Source: Desulfocapsaceae bacterium
GTDB taxonomy: Bacteria > Desulfobacterota > Desulfobulbia > Desulfobulbales > Desulfocapsaceae
Assembly: GCA_028697885.1 (NCBI GenBank)
Contig: JAQVER010000022.1
Location: 1 to 45,231, forward strand
Direction: 5' to 3'
Length of the DNA: 45,231 nucleotides
Notes under the pieces: model-generated
Told to the model about the DNA's origin: nothing
Databases searched by the model: none
Seen by the model: only the letters and a program-made list of their open reading frames with translations
Translations under genes and position numbers: made by a program
Shown: positions 42,903 through 45,231 of the stretch, one piece after another
Position numbering within the stretch: position 1 is the stretch's first letter
Layout of the letters: the number at the start of each line of letters is the position of its first letter

Positions 42903-42912
42903 GCCGGGCATT

Positions 42913-42967
42913 ATTAGGATAGGGTTGCTCTGATGTTAGGGAATCGTTAATTGTTTGTTATGGTGAT
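42913..42967 (-). promoter_or_regulatory. PHO-box array for porin 2 (five 11-bp units)
   Basis: On the + strand ATTAGGA, GTTGCTC, GTTAGGG, GTTAATT and GTTATGG start at 42913, 42924, 42935, 42946 and 42957: exactly 11 bases apart. Read on the - strand they give the TCCTAAC/T-like half-sites of the pstS array in the direction of porin 2. PHO boxes are 11-bp-spaced direct repeats. Confidence 0.65.
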
Positions 42968-43014
42968 CAGCTGGAAAATTGAAGGGGCGATGAGGCGTTG
43001 AAGCCCTGTTCATC

Positions 43015-43043
43015 TCCTAACGAAATCCTAATCAAATCCTAAC
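43015..43043 (+). promoter_or_regulatory. PHO-box array for pstS (three 11-bp units)
   Basis: TCCTAAC (43015), TCCTAAT (43026) and TCCTAAC (43037) are exactly 11 bases apart. A -10-like CATTAT (43054-43059) follows 10 bases after the last unit. A weaker CCCTGTT at 43004 is in phase. This is the expected PhoB-dependent layout. Confidence 0.75.
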
Positions 43044-43130
43044 AACAGGGGGGCATTATAGGCAGCATCACTTACCGGCAAGGACCCTCCGGGTATAAGC
43101 CACTAAACTCTTGTTTAAGGAGATGCAAAA

Positions 43131-44126
43131 ATGAAGATGCATAAAAGTTTAATAGGAAAGGCCGTAAAGAAGGCTATGGTTGCAGGGTGTCTGGTGGCAG
43201 TGGCCACCACGAGCGCATTGGCCGGTGTCGATGTCGACCCCAAGATTGCCCCCTACCAGAAGACCAGTGGTGTGTCTGGTAACGTGGACAGTATCGGTTC
43301 TGATACCTTAAACAATCTGATGACCTTCTGGGCGGAGTCATTCCGCAAGGAGTATCCCAATGTCCGTATCCAGATCGAAGGCAAAGGCTCAAGTACTGCG
43401 CCGCCGGCTCTGATCGCCGGGACTGCCCAGTTGGGCCCCATGTCCAGGCAGATGAAGAACGAGGAGGTAGATGCCTTTGTCAGCAAGTATGGCTATAAAC
43501 CAACCCGTATTGGTGTGGCCTTGGATTCTCTGGCTGTCTTTGTTAATAAGGACAACCCTATCAAGTCTCTTTCTCTCCCTCAGGTTGATGCTATTTTCTC
43601 TAAGACTCATAAGGGTGGAATCGCCGAGGATTACCTGACCTGGGGACAGCTGGGACTGACCGGTGAGTGGAAGGATCTGCCTATTAGTCTGTTTGGTCGT
43701 AACTCTGCCTCCGGCACCTATGGTTTCTTTAAAGAACATGCCATGTCAAAAGGGGATTATAAGGATACCGTTAAAGAGCAGCCAGGATCCGCCTCTGTGG
43801 TTATGGGCGTTACCGAAAATCGTTCAGGTATCGGCTATTCAGGGATTGGCTATAAAACCTCAGGGGTGAAGGCGATCGCTTTGAGCGCCAAACAGGGTGA
43901 AGCTGCTGCCGAGCCTAATTATGAGAATGTTCTTTCCGGAAAGTATCCCCTGTCACGGACCCTGTATATCTATGTTGCCAAGGAACCCAACAAGCCATTA
44001 CCGGCAGTGACTGCGGAGTTTCTCAAGTTTGTTCTTTCCAAAGAGGGTCAGGAAATTGTGGTGAAAGACGGCTATTTACCGCTGCCCTCTGAGGTTGTTG
44101 CCAAAGAGCTGGCGAAACTCAATTAA
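43131..44126 (+). CDS. pstS: Phosphate ABC transporter periplasmic binding protein
   Basis: A 331-aa protein with a signal peptide (cleavage near ALA-GV at about 31) and the PBP-like phosphate-binding fold. Phosphate-site signatures are SIGSDTLNNLM, EGKGSSTAPPALIAGTAQLGPMSR and RNSASGTYGFF, the last typical of PstS. It captures phosphate for the PstCAB importer. AAGGAG is 8 bases before the ATG. A PHO-box array lies 90-115 bases upstream and pstC follows 118 bases downstream, so a Pho-regulated operon is well supported. Confidence 0.95.
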   Translation: MKMHKSLIGKAVKKAMVAGCLVAVATTSALAGVDVDPKIAPYQKTSGVSGNVDSIGSDTLNNLMTFWAESFRKEYPNVRIQIEGKGSSTAPPALIAGTAQLGPMSRQMKNEEVDAFVSKYGYKPTRIGVALDSLAVFVNKDNPIKSLSLPQVDAIFSKTHKGGIAEDYLTWGQLGLTGEWKDLPISLFGRNSASGTYGFFKEHAMSKGDYKDTVKEQPGSASVVMGVTENRSGIGYSGIGYKTSGVKAIALSAKQGEAAAEPNYENVLSGKYPLSRTLYIYVAKEPNKPLPAVTAEFLKFVLSKEGQEIVVKDGYLPLPSEVVAKELAKLN

Positions 44127-44244
44127 TTGAAAAAGGAACAGGGAGAGGGCAACGTGGAGAAATGGTATTTATTAAACTTTTCTTCCTGAATCCTCTTCCT
44201 GTTCCTTTCTTCAGTCATGTTCGTGCCAATGAAACGAGAATTCC

Positions 44245-45231
44245 ATGCAGAAACTTGATACGCAGTTCATTCAAAAAGTCCGCCTTCAGGATCGTATTGC
44301 TACCCGGATTATTACCTTGGGTGGCTTACTGGTTATCGCCAGTGTTATTGCCATTCTGGTCCTGATCGTCCGCGTGACAATTCCTCTTTTTCAGCCTGCC
44401 CGGACTAATATTATCTTTCAGTTTCCGCTCCCTGCCGTATCAGAATCTCTGTTGGCTATGGGAGTCGATGATTACCAGGAAACAGCGTATACCCTCAATG
44501 ACAAGGGCGTGTTCACTTTCTACAATCTTGCCAAGGGAGCATCGTTTTTGAGTTTGGAGAGTGGTGCCGGCAAGAACGTTCCGCTTAAATCCATCGAGTT
44601 GCATAAGAATAACCAGTACAGCATGTTGTGGGCTGATAACAGTGTCAGTATGACCGAGGTTGATTTTCGCTTTCACTTTGCTGAGGATGGGAAGCGTACC
44701 ATCAAACCTGAGATCAAGACCATTGCTGAGTTCCCTGCTGAGACGGGAACCTTGAATGTCCTGCGTGTAGCTGTCCGCAAGACGGAAGATGTCCGGCTTA
44801 CCAAAGTAGTGCTCCTTGACGACAACAGTTTTCAAGTAGCGCGTGAGGTGATGAGTACCGACCTTTTTGGCAATGAAAAAAAAGAGGTCGTCTCTTTCCC
44901 TGTGCACGAAGATATTCCAGGAAAAATTACGGCTTTTACCCTTGATGAAAAGGGAGATACCCTTTTTGTGGGCACGGATTCAGGGAGTCTGTTGCGTTGG
45001 GATATAAGCGGGGACGCGGGGATTCGTACCGATAATGTGCTGGCTGTTCCCAGTGGAGATGCCATTACGGCCTTGACCATGGTCTTTGGTGATATCTCGG
45101 TGGCAGTTGGTGATGCCAAAGGTGGGCTGGCCATCTGGAGTCCGATCTGGACCGGGGATGGAGCGCAAAGGGTAACAAAGATTCGAAAAATCCATGAACT
45201 TTCCGCGCACAAAGCCGCTGTTGCAACTATT
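44245..45231 (+). CDS. pstC: Phosphate ABC transporter permease PstC, N-terminal part (runs off window)
   Basis: The frame is open from ATG 44245 to the window end with no stop (329 codons seen). After a cytoplasmic head and TM1 (about 23-48, LGGLLVIASVIAILVLIVRVTIPLF) comes a long extracytoplasmic domain with WD-like repeat patterns (LLRWDISGD, GGLAIWSPIW). This enlarged form is like the long PstC of Pseudomonas and marine proteobacteria, not the 320-aa E. coli type. The transport core lies beyond the edge. The start is inferred from context after pstS; the ribosome site (ACGAGAA) is weak. Confidence 0.8.
   Translation, partial: MQKLDTQFIQKVRLQDRIATRIITLGGLLVIASVIAILVLIVRVTIPLFQPARTNIIFQFPLPAVSESLLAMGVDDYQETAYTLNDKGVFTFYNLAKGASFLSLESGAGKNVPLKSIELHKNNQYSMLWADNSVSMTEVDFRFHFAEDGKRTIKPEIKTIAEFPAETGTLNVLRVAVRKTEDVRLTKVVLLDDNSFQVAREVMSTDLFGNEKKEVVSFPVHEDIPGKITAFTLDEKGDTLFVGTDSGSLLRWDISGDAGIRTDNVLAVPSGDAITALTMVFGDISVAVGDAKGGLAIWSPIWTGDGAQRVTKIRKIHELSAHKAAVATI

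Noticed and set aside
1..45231. tRNA, rRNA or CRISPR array
   Set aside because: Read-through of the intergenic spaces showed no tRNA-like TTCGA arm with flanking cloverleaf, no rRNA signatures, and no array of regularly spaced direct repeats other than the 11-bp PHO units.

Overview
The window looks like chromosomal DNA of a Gram-negative, anaerobic, respiring bacterium, most likely of the Desulfobacterota (Desulfobulbales-like sulfate or sulfur metabolisers). This is inferred from a periplasmic multihaem cytochrome, a Tat-exported [NiFe] uptake hydrogenase with membrane cytochrome b, outer-membrane porins with an N-terminal coiled coil, many c-di-GMP and chemotaxis proteins, and several families of short interspersed inverted repeats. 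No rRNA, tRNA, CRISPR array, transposase or phage gene was seen.

Layout. 1-8.2 kb, mostly + strand: a partial Nudix hydrolase, a pentahaem cytochrome, an RhlB-like DEAD-box helicase, an ABC-F ATPase, an unknown 141-aa protein, an EEP-family hydrolase (- strand) and hemC. 8.2-19.2 kb, all - strand: one contiguous hydrogenase operon, read small subunit, large subunit, cytochrome b, hypF, hypC, DUF2971 gene, hypD, hypE, maturation protease, hypA, hypB. It carries the structural genes and all dedicated maturation factors, but is interrupted by an AT-rich DUF2971 gene whose borders resemble an integron gene cassette. 19.6-22 kb: pcnB and a nitronate monooxygenase-family gene (-). 22.4-27.6 kb (+): hisS, aspS and a PhoR-like sensor kinase. 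27.7-33.9 kb (-): EAL-HDOD protein, ZnuA-type binding protein, an atypical soluble kinase, and a CLC channel with CBS and RCK-C domains.

34.3-42.7 kb (-): two paralogous 445-codon porins flank a small operon of a Cys-rich mini-protein, an EAL-CBS-GGDEF protein and a chemoreceptor gene broken by a one-base frameshift. 43.1-45.2 kb (+): pstS and the start of pstC.

The intergenic space between the second porin and pstS holds two oppositely directed arrays of 11-bp direct repeats, each ending 10 bp before a -10-like hexamer. This is the architecture of PHO boxes, and it makes the second porin a likely phosphate-starvation porin divergent from the Pst transporter. The other porin lacks such a box; it instead shares a ~65-bp promoter-like module with the CLC channel gene.

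The most interesting items are the cassette-like insertion in the hyp operon, the divergent PHO arrays, the porin duplication with divergent regulation, the frameshifted chemoreceptor, an overlooked 75-aa Cys-rich gene, and four families of small palindromic repeats, one of which supplies the pcnB stop codon.
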